Shown one piece after another: positions 47,231 through 56,999 of a DNA stretch of 64,000 bases. The stretch is taken from NCBI GenBank assembly GCA_031763025.1, contig JASSKH010000010.1:1550001-1614000 (forward strand), given 5' to 3'. Position 1 is the stretch's first letter. Each line of letters starts with the position of its first letter. The notes below the pieces were generated by a model that saw only the letters and a list, made by a program, of their open reading frames with translations, ran no database searches and was not told the origin of the DNA. Source of the DNA: Macrocystis pyrifera. Its lineage: Eukaryota > Sar > Phaeophyceae > Laminariales > Laminariaceae. Both the position numbers and the translations under genes were made by a program.

Positions 47231-50200
47231 AGGGACATGTTCAGCTTCACAGTCCTAGGGATGTAGGTGTAGGCCAAATAAAAAGCACTACTGACTGTAA
47301 ACAAAATCAAGAACGAGAGCAACAAATGCGCACGCATGCATGCATTGCATGTAGAGAGCAAGTTCTCTACAACGTTCGTCGCAGGTTTTGCTCCACATAT
47401 AAACCATGCAGAACAAAAAATATTCGACCGAACGAGATGACGCCGACGAGCGACCCACGTTTCAATAAAACGCAAAAAAAAAAAAAAAACGACGACGACG
47501 ACAAAAAAGGAACAACAACAAAAACAAATGAAACCTACCTGTTCCCCGTCCCCGTGCCCCGCCCCATTGCTGGGGCGTAAGTTAACGGGGAGGGCTGCCG
47601 GATCTTCGCGCGTCCTCTTATCGAGAGCCACCTTAGACTTCCAAAAGCTGACGAGCTTCGCGCGTATCAGGGGGACGGAGTTCAGCATACATTTAGCATG
47701 CGCACAGGGAGGCGGGGGCGGGGGCGAGGTCGACGAGGTTTCGTTGGGGGGATGGGGATTTGGGAGGGGGGTAGTTGGGCGGTTAGTGAGGTTGGGGGGG
47801 GGGGGGGTGAGAGGTTGTGGAGGTGGAGGGGAGTGGGGGGGGGGGGGGGGGGGGGAGGTGTGGGGGATGGGGAAGGCAACAGCAAAATCAAATGGTGCGA
47901 AAAGTCAACTGGAAAAAATCTAAACCTATAATAAGCTTTTCTCCCCCTCTCGACCCTTTCCTGTCTCCTGGAGCAGTTACTCACGCTTCTAATTTCAACT
48001 ACACGTCGTTTGCTTTGTCCCGGAAACGTGGCTGCAGTTTCGAAAATTTTAGCCTTCTACCACGCAAACTCTCAAGCAGCTTTTCCCCCCCTCACAGCAA
48101 GCACAGTGCGTACCATCCTAACTCATCAAACCATCAGGGGTGGGCATATGTAATAAGAATCAGAACCCACGATAGACCCAAAAGCCACATAACATCCCTA
48201 CATTTACGGACCACATTTGGTTCTGAATACTATAGTACGTTCACCCGCAAAATAACCTTCTCCAGCCTCAACTGATCTCAATCCCATCCCATCCCATCCC
48301 ATCCGACCCTTATCGGTGCCCTCAATACCCTCCCCAGCCACAACTGATCCCAATCAAAATACTACCCCACCCCACCCCATCCTATCCCATCCCATCCCAT
48401 CCCATCCCATCCCATCCCATCCCATCCCATCCCATCCCATCCCATCCCATCCCATCCCATCCCATCCCATCCCATCCCATCCCATCCCATCCCATCCCAT
48501 CCCATCCCATCCCATCCCATCCCATCCCATCCCATCCCATCCCATCCCATCCCATCCCATCCCATCCCATCCCATCCCATCCCATCCCATCCCATCCCAT
48601 CCCATCCCATCCCATCCCATCCCATCCCATCCCATCCCATCCCATCCCATCCCATCCCATCCCATCCCATCCCATCCCATCCCATCCCATCCCATCCCAT
48701 CCATCCCATCCCATCCCATCCCATCCCATCCCATCCCATCCCATCCCATCCCATCCCATCCCATCCCATCCCATCCCATCCCATCCCATCCCATCCCATC
48801 CTACCCTTACCTCTGCCGCGGGGAGCAGCGGGGAGTACGCGTGGTGCCACCCTAAGGGATGCAGCAGCGCCTTCAGGGACGACACCGCCAGCGAGAGCAA
48901 GCTGCGCACGCTGCACGTCACCAGGACGGGCCTCTCGCACAGCAGGGCCGACAGGGCCAGCAGCACGTTGTCCGCGCTCAGAGCCTGCCGTTCAAGTGGC
49001 CGCCGGGGAGGGGCGAGGTGGGGGTGGCGAGGTTGGGGCGGGGGGTGTTGTTGTTGATGCAGCGGTTGGTTGCTGCTGCCGCTGTTATCGCTGTTTCATA
49101 TTTTTTTTCTGTGTATGTGTGTGTGTGCTGCTGCTGTTAAAACAACAATAGATACACGAATATGATAAGGAACCATCCGTGAGTACTTTTCGATTGGCCT
49201 TTGAATGCATGCTTCACATCCCCGTCGCTTGTTGTTGTTGTTGTTGTTGTTGTTGGTGGTGGTGGTGTGGTAGTGGTAATTGGGGGGTGGTGGTGGGTGA
49301 GGGCGGGGCAGGGGGGGGTGACAGCGTTATATTGGTGGTGTTGGAGGCGGTGTTGGAGGCGGTGTTGCGGTGGGGTGGGTGGGGGTGCGGGTGCGGGTGG
49401 TAGCAGCGGCATGTTGTCGGCGGTGGGGGGCGAGAGAGGTGAGGGTAAGAGGATGAGGGTGGGGGTGGGGGGGGGGGGGGAGTGGGGGGGAGGGTGGAGG
49501 TGGAGGCGGTTTGTTGGTGGTGGTGGGGGTGTGGTGGTGGTGGGGGGGGGGGGGGGGGCGGGGGGGGGGGTGGTGGGGTCAGGGGGGGGGGTGGGTGTGG
49601 TGGCCACGGTGATGATGGTGGTGGTGGTCACGGTGGGGGTGGTGATGATGGTAGCGTGGTTGCGGCAGTGGCGATGTAGAGTGACGGCGGGCGAAGTGCA
49701 GACAGACGCCTTCACCATCAACAGGAATGTCACGAACGATGATGACGTTGTGGACCTCTTCATTGTGTGCGGTACCATATACCTGGTTATCATAAAACGC
49801 CTACCTGGTACATAACATATCTGGCACACGAGTAAACTAGAAAGGTGATACCAGGCACCCGTAAAGGTCGTTGTGGCGATGATCGACAAAGACAACCAGA
49901 CAACACAACGAAACATCGAACACAAGACAAACACACCTGTGAAAAAAAAAAAAAACACCAAAAACCGAAAACCAAAAACCACAAACAAACAAAAAACACA
50001 AGAGCGACAAAAAAAAACGCACCTGGAACAAGGGCTCTACCGGGTGATCCAGCGGAACCAGCGGAGGCAAGCCAAAGCTGGGCCACCCTTCCTCCACCCC
50101 CCCCGCGTCCTCCCCTCCTTCCCCCTCACCTCCGCCCTCCCCCCCCTGCTCCGCCCCCTCCAAAGCTTCCGCCCACTCCTCCGCGCACCAGCTATCCGTC

Positions 50201-51158
50201 GACTCGAGCACCGAGATCGACCTCACCAAGGGGGGCGGGGGCAGCATCGACTCGCGCGGCGGGGTGGTCGAGGTCGCCGGGCCAAACATCGAGGGGAGCG
50301 TCGGGGCCGGTGTCGGCGTGGGTGGCTGCGGGACGGGCAGCGGAGGTGGCGCCGCCTGAAGCGTCGCCGCGTCTCCCAGCCCCCACACCACCGCCGCTCG
50401 CCCAGACTCACCCCCCCCACCCTTCCCCTCACCCCCTCCCTTACCCCCCCCCCCGCTGCCGCCTCCTGCACCGTCGCGAGCTGCGTCGCCGCCGCTTCCA
50501 CCGGTCGCCGGCGCCCCCTCGCCCCCCGCGCCCCCCCGTTGCCCGCCCCCTCCGGCCCCCAGACGTAGCGCTCGCCCGGCCTCCGGAAAGCCGCCTCGGG
50601 CTAGCGCCACGGCGCGAAGCGTGTCGAACAGCGGGTCGAACGACAGCGCGCAGACGCACCGAGGTACGTACGCCGTCGTCGTTTTCTACGCCGCCGCCGC
50701 CGCCGCCGCCGCCGCTGCTGTTCTTAGAGAAGTTGGATTCGTTAGAGCCGTCGCCGGCGGGGGGGTCGGCCCTTCGCCAGACGGTGGAGCAGGCACCGTG
50801 GAGGACTATGTTGTGCTCGCGGTCTATAGCGAGCGGGAAGGAGCCCTTCGTGGGCGGGGCGGTGCCCCAGCGCCTGGAGGAGGAGCCCTGCTGCGACAGG
50901 CCTGCAGCAGCAGCAGCAAAAGACGAGAGCAACGAGCAACAAAAGCAAAAGCAAAAAAAAAAGCAACGTGTTCGGAAAATCCAAAAGAGCATCAGAACAA
51001 GAACGAGAGCACACAGGATGTTCCGGAAAACGCAAAAAAAAAAGAAAAAAAAAAAGCAACAACAACAACAACGTCGAGAGCGACAGCAATGGTTGGAAAA
51101 AGCGTTATCCTGGGATGTATCCGGTATTTGGTCTCTCGCTTTTCATCATCAGCAGCTA

Positions 51159-51210
<52 letters not shown>

Positions 51211-53255
51211 AAACATTCTCGCCTAAACCAACAGCCACCAACATCTACAACCACCACCAACAATAACAACACGAGGCACGAAAACACACGCCCCTGCAAA
51301 CGCAGTCACAGCGGGGCAACACACATTCCGAGCCATGATCCGGTAGGGTGACGCACGTTTTGAGCCCCAACCCTCTCACATCTCGAACAGATCATGATCT
51401 ATCTATCTATCTATCTGCAGGTAGATCATCTAGTTCATCACCTGCCGTTGCGTTCGATGTGAGAAGGCTGTGCAGGATCTGTCTGCTTACTACAGTACAG
51501 CACAGTACAGTACAGTACAGTACAGATCCAACCGGATAACACGTGCTACGTGCTACTGTCGATAATGCGCACTACACGAGTCCCACCTGCTGCCAACACG
51601 AGCTACTGCTGTACCTCATACAAATATCGGGAATATACCTGCCTTGAAAAAACTACATCATGATCTGTGCCAATGATCTGTGGAAAATCTGTAGATGATC
51701 TGTGGACAATCTGTAGATGATATCTGGATGATCTGTGGAGAATCTGTGGATGATCTGTGGAGAATCTGTGGATGATCTGTGGAGAATCTGTGGATGATCT
51801 GTAGATGATCTGTAGATGATCTGTGGACAATCTGTAGATGATCTGTGGACAATCTGTAGATGATCTGTGGATAATCTGTGGACAATATGTAGATGATCGT
51901 AGATGATCTGTACATGATATGTAGATAATCTGTAGATGATCTGTCCGAGCCGCGAAACATTTCTCGCCGACGGAAACCGATGTATATTTGACAATATCAC
52001 ACATTAGACTAGTGGTAGGCTGCAATACCAGTGGGCCAAAAATAACTTGTCGAAAAACACACCCACCCATTCACCCATCCACCCACGCGCCCACGCGTAT
52101 TGTATGTGTTTTAGTGTATGGGTTTTAGCAGTGGTGCGCTGCAACACCGGCAGGCCAAAAATAACGCGTTAAACAAACCCACCCACCTACCCAACCACCC
52201 ACGTACCGGTACTTACATAACAAGTGAATACACAAGTTTTTCTCGTGCTGCTGGTATTCATCTTGATAGCCCATGGGGATTGTGCGCCGGGCTACAATCG
52301 TTTTAAATACGGTCATTTTGGTGAAACACAGAGCCAGTTGAGTGAGAAAAGCCTCACAAACATTGAGAACTCCCCCTACCATGGCCCTGCAAACCGCACC
52401 ACGTTGGATTAAAACCCTCCTGTGATTTCAGAGATGGGAGGGGGGGGGTTGGGGGGATGACGATACCAAGTCACGATTTGCAGCAAAACCATTGTGGCCA
52501 CCGCGTGATTGGAGGATGATGTTTTTTTTTTTTATAAGTTATGTTTTGTTTTATCCTCCAGCGGATTGGTAAAAAAACTGAAGCTCAAGCTCAACCCACT
52601 TCTACGTTCAGATTTCGTGTCAACCAACTGTGTCAATTTCACCCATAGCTCCCCGCCGTAAAAAACAGTTTGTTGATGTCCGAGGAGCTTTAATGCAAGG
52701 AGTCGTGCGGCACGGGGCGCCGCACCATGATCCTGCCAGTACCGCTGCTGCTCGTACATGGTTGACAACATGAAAGTTACCAACCATTGTTTTGGACCAA
52801 TTCAGGGCTGTTCGCGGGGCGGGTCAAAAACCTCGCGGGGGGTCGGGTCGGGTCAGGTCGGGCCGGGTAAGGTTGACCCAACACGACCCGTCAGAGATCG
52901 AAAACCTCCTGACCCGACCCGACCCGACCCGACCTGACCCGATCCGATCCGATCCGATCCGATCCGATCCGATCCGTGAGAAGAAAATAAATCCTGACCC
53001 GGGAAGTGTACACATTTCCAGTCCCACTTCCGAGAGCATCATACCGTAGCACTCACCGCCGTATGCCCAATGACGCGAGCGCAGAGGAAATTCAAAGACG
53101 TTTTCGTTTCTGCAGGCGATTCATATCATATCTATACATACACTCCTAGTGCAGCTATTTGCTACACAAAAAATGACCCAACCCAAATATCAAGCATCGC
53201 AGCATGTTCCCCCGGCGTGTCCATAAAAAAACTGTCGCGGGGGGGGGGGGGGGGT

Positions 53256-53294
<39 letters not shown>

Positions 53295-56166
53295 ACTCGA
53301 TATCAATGCATGGCGGTAGTCGTATGAAGGGGGGGGGGGGGGCGAACTCATTTGCTGCTCGTCTTATCAATTTGACCAATCAGCACGCATCCCTTTCAGA
53401 GACGGAGCACCGTTCCTACTCCTAGCAGAGGCGCCTCCAACATTTGGGCGCTCATTACGTTTTTTCCATGTATATATGCATCACATACATCGGTAGATTT
53501 TTTTTTATTATCTTAATTCCCTTCCTGTTTCTCTCGCCGCCTGTGGCCAGCCTCTTAATCTATCTCCTAAGGATAGCGACCGTTTTTGTTTCGCTATGAT
53601 CTAGTAAACCAAAACTCCTCCAAATCACATTCATCTATTTTCTTCATCTCTTCTAACACACCCCGCTCCTTCTCGTACATTTTCACATTCTCCCACTACA
53701 TGATTCTACTCTCTATCGCTTTGTCACATATTTTTTTTGTTTGTTTGTTTGTTTGTTTGTTTGGGGGGGGGGGGGGGGATTGAAGCCCGCCCCTTCCCCC
53801 TCCATACAACATACCTCCTCTTGATCGGCCGCTGCTGCCGATGCTACTGATACCGTCGCCGCCCTCCCGCCTCAACCTCGCCCTCCCGCGGTCCCCCTTG
53901 AAACCCTTCCCTGAAGCTGGGGAGCCGTGGGTCGGGGAGGAAGGCGGCGAGTGCTTCCGGGGAACGGTCATGACGAAGTGATGGATTCTCGGTTGGGTGG
54001 GATCTCCGTCTCGTACCAATGGCACGCCGCTGTAGTTGTTGTGGTGGTTGTTTTGCTCTCCGTCTCCTTCTCCAGTCTGACGTTGCACGGTAGGGTAGGG
54101 AACGGTGGGACGGGGTTAGGGTACGTTAGGATGGGGGTTAGGGTATGGTGAAGGGAGGGGAGGGTGAGGTAGGGTGTGGGTAGGGTAGGGTATGGTATGG
54201 TAGGGCTGGGTGTGGGTAGGGTATGGTGAGGATAGGGTAAGGTAGGGTAGGGTAGGGTAAGGTAGGGAGTGGGCACGGTAGGGTAGGGTAGAGTAGGGTA
54301 GAATAGGGTAGGGTAGGGTAGGGTATGATAGGGTAGGGGAGGGGAGGGTGAGGTAGGGGAGGGTGACGGGGGGTGGGTGACGGGGGGGGTGGGGGTAGTA
54401 GGGTAGGGTAGCGTAGGGCAGGGTAAGGTAGACAAAAACGGAGATGAAAAAAAAAAAGCAACAGCGGCAAAAAAAAAAAACAGAAAAGAAAAGAAACACG
54501 ACGAGAAGCGGCGGCATCAGCAGCATAGCACCACCGGTTCCACAGATCAGTGAAACCGAGAACCTTGCCACTTGCAGTCTTCCATCTCCTGTCTGCGCCC
54601 TTTCTTTTCTTCTTCTCCACATCAACGCGGCGTTTAGCCTAATTCGACTGCTCCCTTCATAGTCCACGGCCAACGTCGAACATCCGGCTCAGAACTGGAG
54701 CGAACAAGGGGAATCCGACTGTATCACTATAGCATAGCATTGCGAGGGCTGGAGACGGTGTTGACGCAACCTCCTCGGCTTACGCTCGCTACGTACCCCA
54801 AACCGAACTCTAGCCCAACGAAACCACACACCCAAACGCGGGGGGGGGGGAGGCGGGGGAGGGGGGGGCATTCATTTGTTGCTTGCCTTAGTCATTTGAC
54901 CATTGACCACGCATCATTTTCGAGAGAGGGGGGGGGGGGGGGGGGGGGGGGGGTGTACTCGATAGGAGAGATGTACTCGATCTCATGCATGGCCGTAGTC
55001 GTATGACCATAAACCCTCGCATCCCTATAATGCCGGGACGGAGCATGTCGGGTTTTCACCGACCAGGCAGACATTGCTTGCACCAAGCGCGAAGCGCCGT
55101 GAGGTGTCCGGCGAGTCGCATGAAGGGTGAGCTGCATCCTACTAAGAACCGCTTGTGAGGCGGACTTGCATATGGATGACAGCTTTCAATGAGTTAGTTT
55201 AATTTCCGGTGTGGCCACTTCCAGAGACAGCAATGGGGGAGTACTATGTAACTGCCTCTTGGGTGCCTTACCTTGAACACTACGTGATACGATCAATTCC
55301 CTTGTACAGAGTAAATGTTCTTTATTTCGAGAGGGGGGGGGGGGGGGGGGGGGGGTAAAGAGAGCCGGGAGGGGCAAGGGAGGTGGGGGGATGGCAAGAT
55401 AATATTGAAACGTCCTGGAAAAACAAAATCGTATGTGACTGGTTGCGGGACTCCCTTGCCTCCCCTCATGAGTGCATGAATCCCCCCCCCCACTCCCCCC
55501 CCCCCCCTCCCACCACCCACCACCCACCCACCCACCTTGTTTATCTCGACGCGCGCGATGGCCGAGGGGAGGCAGTATCTCGGAAGGCTTTCAGTCACGT
55601 CCGCCGCCATCAGCTCCAGAATCTGACTGTTCAGGCGAGACCGCACCTGTTCATCAATACCAGCAGCAGGATTAGCATCAGCAGTAGCATCGAAATCATC
55701 ATCATGACCGGTTACGATGTTAGCTTCAAGACGACGACCAAGCAAGCAAGCAAGCAAGCAAGCAAACTGTTTCGCCTTGCTTTGCCTTACCTTACCGCAT
55801 TTCACTACAGCACACATAACGCTATCTTAGCTGAGCATAGCTCGCTTTCACCTTTACCTAACTTTCCCTACCTTGCCCACCCTGCCCTTCCCTGCAACTA
55901 CACTAAAAAAGCACAAAAAAAAGCACAAAACTAGTGAACCACTACCTTGCGATAGCCGGCGTCGATGAACGCCACGCTCCCCCTTCCTCTCCCCTCCCCT
56001 CCCCTTCCAGCCAAGCGCAAAACTCACTAAAAAAGTACAAGCAAATCAACTGAAAAATCAAAGCAAAGCACGATCAAAATACATACCAGGTATACCACTA
56101 CAACACAGCAGGTACCTTGCGATAGTCGGTGTCGTTCGACGCCATGCCCGCCAGGAGGTCCAAGTC
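40324..56166 (-). CDS. DENN-domain protein, probable Rab guanine-nucleotide exchange factor
   Basis: DENN proteins activate Rab GTPases in membrane traffic by GDP/GTP exchange. Exons in transcription order: about 56166-56116, 55646-55536, 54076-53815, 50901-50023, 48984-48811, about 47700-47539, about 46115-46049, about 44510-44414, 43250-43089, about 42340-42211, 41235 to an unresolved end, and 40418-40324. uDENN starts with ESLPRYCLPSAIARV, continues with PRIHHFVMTVPRK and IVLHGACSTVW, and ends YVPRCVCALSFDPLFDTLR. cDENN is LFQ joined in phase 0 to ALSADNVLLALSALLCERP, through HPLGWHHAYSPLLP. The rest, including ESVVGMYVPTPADLAL and LVRTRAFAALLSDEVF, should be the dDENN region with low-complexity inserts. 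The uDENN exon holds an apparent one-base frameshift. The last exon still ends with a donor (GTGAGA), so the 3' end is missing, probably in the gap. The 5' end is uncertain. Subfamily not assigned. Confidence 0.85.
40900..41235 (-). CDS. Candidate DENN gene exon with Thr/Gly-rich low complexity
   Basis: Acceptor AAACAG before 41,235, then AGLMRFDTAGFVDAVANT in phase 0, directly continuing the previous exon. A Thr run, Pro-rich, Ser-rich and poly-Gly segments follow. No convincing donor is visible, so the 3' limit given is arbitrary. Confidence 0.45.
41395..41530 (-). repeat. Interspersed repeat, inverted copy in a DENN intron
   Basis: Plus strand shows GACGGAGCTCC, AATCGTCGGAATTTC and GGCCATGGGATTATTCATCA, the complement of the family at 8,505. 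It is split by two poly(A) tracts. Confidence 0.55.
41630..41760. repeat. Palindromic GATATC repeat
   Basis: Repeated TCCGATATC, TCATGTCCGATATC and GGTATGATACATGGTATC, many self-complementary, in a DENN intron. Confidence 0.6.
41790..42240 (-). repeat. Tandem echoes of an exon 3' end, period about 104 bp
   Basis: The exon's last bases plus donor (plus strand GCGCAAACAAGGTGGTGAAC at 42,213) recur at 42,104 (about 14/20 match), 42,008 (18/20), 41,904 (18/20) and 41,798 (20/20). Intervals are 109, 96, 104 and 106 bp. Confidence 0.85.
42211..42340 (-). CDS. DENN gene exon (MYVPTPADLAL)
   Basis: Reads SSLTESVVGMYVPTPADLAL, then VLARVKEFTTLFAQ and donor GTATGC. The 5' boundary is obscured by a G homopolymer above 42,350 whose length sets the phase. 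Degenerate copies of its 3' end recur four times in the downstream intron. Confidence 0.7.
42500..42795 (-). mobile_element. PC1 repeat (DENN intron)
   Basis: GGTGTACTCATTTTCATGCG, CGGGTTTTCACCGACCAGCC, GAGCCGCATCCTCCCAAGAA and a 5' part ending GGTGTGACCACC. Confidence 0.75.
42874..42960 (-). mobile_element. PC2 repeat, truncated
   Basis: GGGGGTACTCACTTGTTGCT, GACCACGCATCCCTTTCGAG after a G tract of about 35 nt. Confidence 0.7.
43089..43250 (-). CDS. DENN gene exon (acidic linker)
   Basis: 54 codons, phase 0 on both sides; acceptor CTGCAG, donor GTAAGT. It is an Asp/Glu-rich linker (VSEAPPEDEDDADGDDGEY) followed by LRDKIEASRSSCQPF. It joins the 44,414 exon, which ends FPEFESFDV, without a frame change. 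Confidence 0.75.
43649..43753. mobile_element. MITE (DENN intron)
   Basis: 105 bp, near-perfect arms TTACGGGGGTCCATAGTTAA / its complement, TA duplication on both sides. The best-preserved copy. Confidence 0.92.
43831..43937. mobile_element. MITE (DENN intron)
   Basis: TTACGGGGGTGACCGTAGTA ... GGCCCCCCGTAA; left TA present, right TA mutated to CA. Confidence 0.85.
43985..44158 (+). mobile_element. PC1 repeat, truncated (DENN intron)
   Basis: CTTGGTGCATGCAAC, GTCCCGGCAATGTATGGATG, GGCCATGCATGACATGAGTG then C25. Confidence 0.7.
44414..44510 (-). CDS. DENN gene exon (LFPEFESFDV)
   Basis: Reads PAWPEEAARRARRVVQSTLF then PEFESFDV, donor GTGAGT, phase 0, joining the 43,250 exon. The upstream part merges into Gly/Val low complexity, so the start is approximate. 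Confidence 0.6.
44880..46000. repeat. Minisatellite, unit about 57 bp, in a DENN intron
   Basis: Degenerate repeats of CCCAGTATTGACCCAAATAC, CATACCCGCGAAACTAC and TGTACCCCACCAACCACAC, interrupted by the inverted SINE at 45,484-45,782. Confidence 0.8.
45484..45782 (-). mobile_element. tRNA-derived SINE inside a DENN-gene intron
   Basis: Reverse orientation: the plus strand shows GAGACTCGAACCCAC (box B complement) and CCTACCAAGCCACC (box A complement). It interrupts a 57-bp minisatellite. This copy lies outside the duplicated segments, showing that the family is dispersed. Confidence 0.75.
46049..46115 (-). CDS. DENN gene exon (STVLEVVRRMLKQ)
   Basis: Short frame VSTTQPSSTVLEVVRRMLKQ ending at donor GTGAGA in phase 0. 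An acceptor candidate (GAGCAG) lies near 46,130; the exact 5' limit is uncertain. Confidence 0.55.
46370..46625. repeat. AAAAGGTAC / GTACCTTTT fold-back repeat
   Basis: Several AAAAAGGTACCCA units on the left and GTACCTTTTGTA units on the right can pair with each other around 46,480. Confidence 0.65.
47539..47700 (-). CDS. DENN gene exon (LIRAKLVSFWKSK)
   Basis: Reads CMLNSVPLIRAKLVSFWKSK, VALDKRTREDPAALPVN and ends GHGDGEQ before donor GTAGGT, phase 0. Its 5' limit is unclear because the upstream sequence is Pro-rich (C/G homopolymers) and stays open without an obvious acceptor. Confidence 0.6.
48375..48800. repeat. (CCCAT)n satellite adjoining the cDENN exon
   Basis: About 85 nearly perfect pentamers with one slipped unit near 48,700. 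On the transcribed strand it is (GGGAT)n and begins about 15 nt after the donor of the 48,811 exon. A shorter run lies at 48,283-48,305. Confidence 0.97.
48811..48984 (-). CDS. Core DENN (cDENN) exon
   Basis: 58 codons, phase 0 on both sides; acceptor ACGGCAG and donor GTAAGG. It reads ALSADNVLLALSALLCERP, VLVTCSVRSLLSLAVSSL, then LLHPLGWHHAYSPLLP. This is the conserved DENN core (L-x-x-N-x-L ... LLxERxxLxxS ... LxPxxWxHxYxPxLP) that contacts the Rab switch regions. This exon is the firmest evidence for the family. Confidence 0.95.
50023..50901 (-). CDS. uDENN-to-cDENN exon with a frame break
   Basis: Acceptor GCTGCAG before 50,901 and donor GTGCGT after 50,023. The 5' part reads FPLAIDREHNIVLHGACSTV; the 3' part reads YVPRCVCALSFDPLFDTLR and, after a Gly/Pro/Glu-rich insert, ends PLDHPVEPLFQ. 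The two parts are in different frames. The switch lies between a GGC-rich repeat and the YVPRC motif (about 50,675-50,710). The exon is one base too long for the flanking phases (2 bases in, phase 0 out). A sequencing error in the repeat is the simplest reading; a true frameshift is possible. Confidence 0.8.
51655..51950. repeat. GATGATCTGTGG minisatellite
   Basis: About 19 degenerate units of 15 bp (TGATCTGTAGA / AATCTGTGGA) in the intron between the two uDENN exons. Confidence 0.8.
52800..53020. repeat. GGGTCGGGTC fold-back element
   Basis: GGGTCGGGTCGGGTCAGGTC on the left and GACCCGACCCGACCC plus (GATCC)n on the right can form a long stem. Flank CAAAAACCTCGCGGGG resembles the 57-kb copy. 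Confidence 0.7.
53235..53475 (-). mobile_element. PC1 fragment fused to PC2 repeat
   Basis: Poly(G), GTACTCGATATCAATGCATG (PC1, cut after GTAGTCGTATGA), poly(G), CGAACTCATTTGCTGC (PC2), GGAGCACCGTTCCTACTCCT, CATTTGGGCGCTCATTACG. The two families join through a G tract. Confidence 0.7.
53815..54076 (-). CDS. uDENN exon (PRIHHFVMT)
   Basis: Acceptor ACGTCAG before 54,076 and donor GTATGT after 53,815. It reads through SGVPLVRDGDPTQPRIHHF and VMTVPRKHSPPSS to SSGRSRG. It leaves one base, which the two leading bases of the 50,901 exon complete to Gly. A Ser/Gly/Arg-rich insert sits inside the uDENN module. A closer acceptor at 54,029 would break the phase with the previous exon. Confidence 0.75.
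54090..54435. repeat. (GGGTA)n satellite
   Basis: About 65 degenerate GGTAG pentamers, just upstream (in transcription) of the uDENN exon. Not a telomeric hexamer or heptamer. Confidence 0.9.
54868..54929 (-). mobile_element. PC2 repeat, truncated
   Basis: GGCATTCATTTGTTGCTTGC, CATTGACCACGCATCATTTT; then a G tract and full-length PC1. Confidence 0.7.
54930..55330 (-). mobile_element. PC1 repeat, full length
   Basis: Poly(G), TGTACTCGATAGGAGAGATG, GGCAGACATTGCTTGCACC, then GGTGTGGCCACTTCCAGAGA and TTGTACAGAGTAAATGTTCT; a second G tract follows. Very close to 1,404-1,788 in copy A although 53 kb away. Confidence 0.8.
55536..55646 (-). CDS. Start-of-uDENN exon (LPRYCLPSA)
   Basis: 37 codons, phase 0 on both sides; acceptor GAACAG, donor GTGGGT. 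It begins VRSRLNSQILELMAADVTES and continues LPRYCLPSAIARVEINK, which resembles the L-P-x-F-C-F-P opening of uDENN. The intron begins with a GTGG-rich simple repeat directly at the donor. Confidence 0.8.
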
Positions 56167-56999
56167 ACCCCCTCCCCCCCCCCCCCCTTCTTACTCTCGC
56201 CTCCTCTCCGGCCCTGAGCGCTCGGCTTCCCACCCCCCGTCCGACGAGGAGGGAGGAGAGGGGCAGAGGTGTCCTGCAGAACCCTCGCGGCTATCACGTG
56301 CCTCATCTGCCTCACCTGGTTGCGGCGGCCGTGGTTGAAGTTGCGGTTGGAGTTCAATTTGCAGTTTCGTTTGGGTCATTTTTTTTTTTGGTCTTCGCTG
56401 AAGTTTCGGTTGGAGTCGAGGTTGCAGTTTCGTTTGGGGTTTGAATTTTTTCATTTATCGAAAGTTGCGGTTGGGGTTGAAGGTGCAGTTTAGCTAGGGG
56501 TTGTTGCACTTTCTTTTTTTATTGAAGTTGCGGTTTCTTGGGGTTGTTGAACTTTCTTTTTATTGAAGTTGTAGTTTGGGGTTGTTCAACTTTCTTTTTT
56601 ATTGATGTTGCTGTTGTTGTTGTTGTTGTCGCTGTTGCCGTTGCGGTCAGAGTTGAAGTCAAAAAGCTCAAGTTGAGGTTGGAGTTCAAGATGGAGCTTC
56701 GTTCGAGTCAGGTCGGAAGGTTGAAATGAACTTGAGTCTGTTGGTCAAAGTTGGAGTTGTAGCTAAAAGTTTCGTTTGAGGCCGGACGGTTAGTCGAAGT
56801 TGCTGCTGAGGTCGAAGTTGTACTTGAAAATGATTTTGAACTCGGAGCTGAAAAATGATTATGCAATTACGGAAGGATTGAAATCAATCATACAGTTCGA
56901 AGGACACTGGTTTTTAGTCGGCGCGTCAAGGCCCCGTTTGGCCTTTTACTATACTGGTTTTAGTGGAGGGGGAGGTCAGTCAAGGGGCCAAACCGAGGT

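Noticed and set aside
48316-48966. Long ORFs of HPIPS or WDGMG repeats
   Set aside because: They are translations of the (CCCAT)n satellite in every frame, not proteins.
49845-51266. 473-codon plus-strand ORF
   Set aside because: Antisense shadow of the uDENN exon (GC-rich), continuing into poly-Gln and poly-Lys simple repeats.
51655-51950. CRISPR-like regular repeats
   Set aside because: Adjacent degenerate 15-bp units without unique spacers, in a eukaryotic intron.
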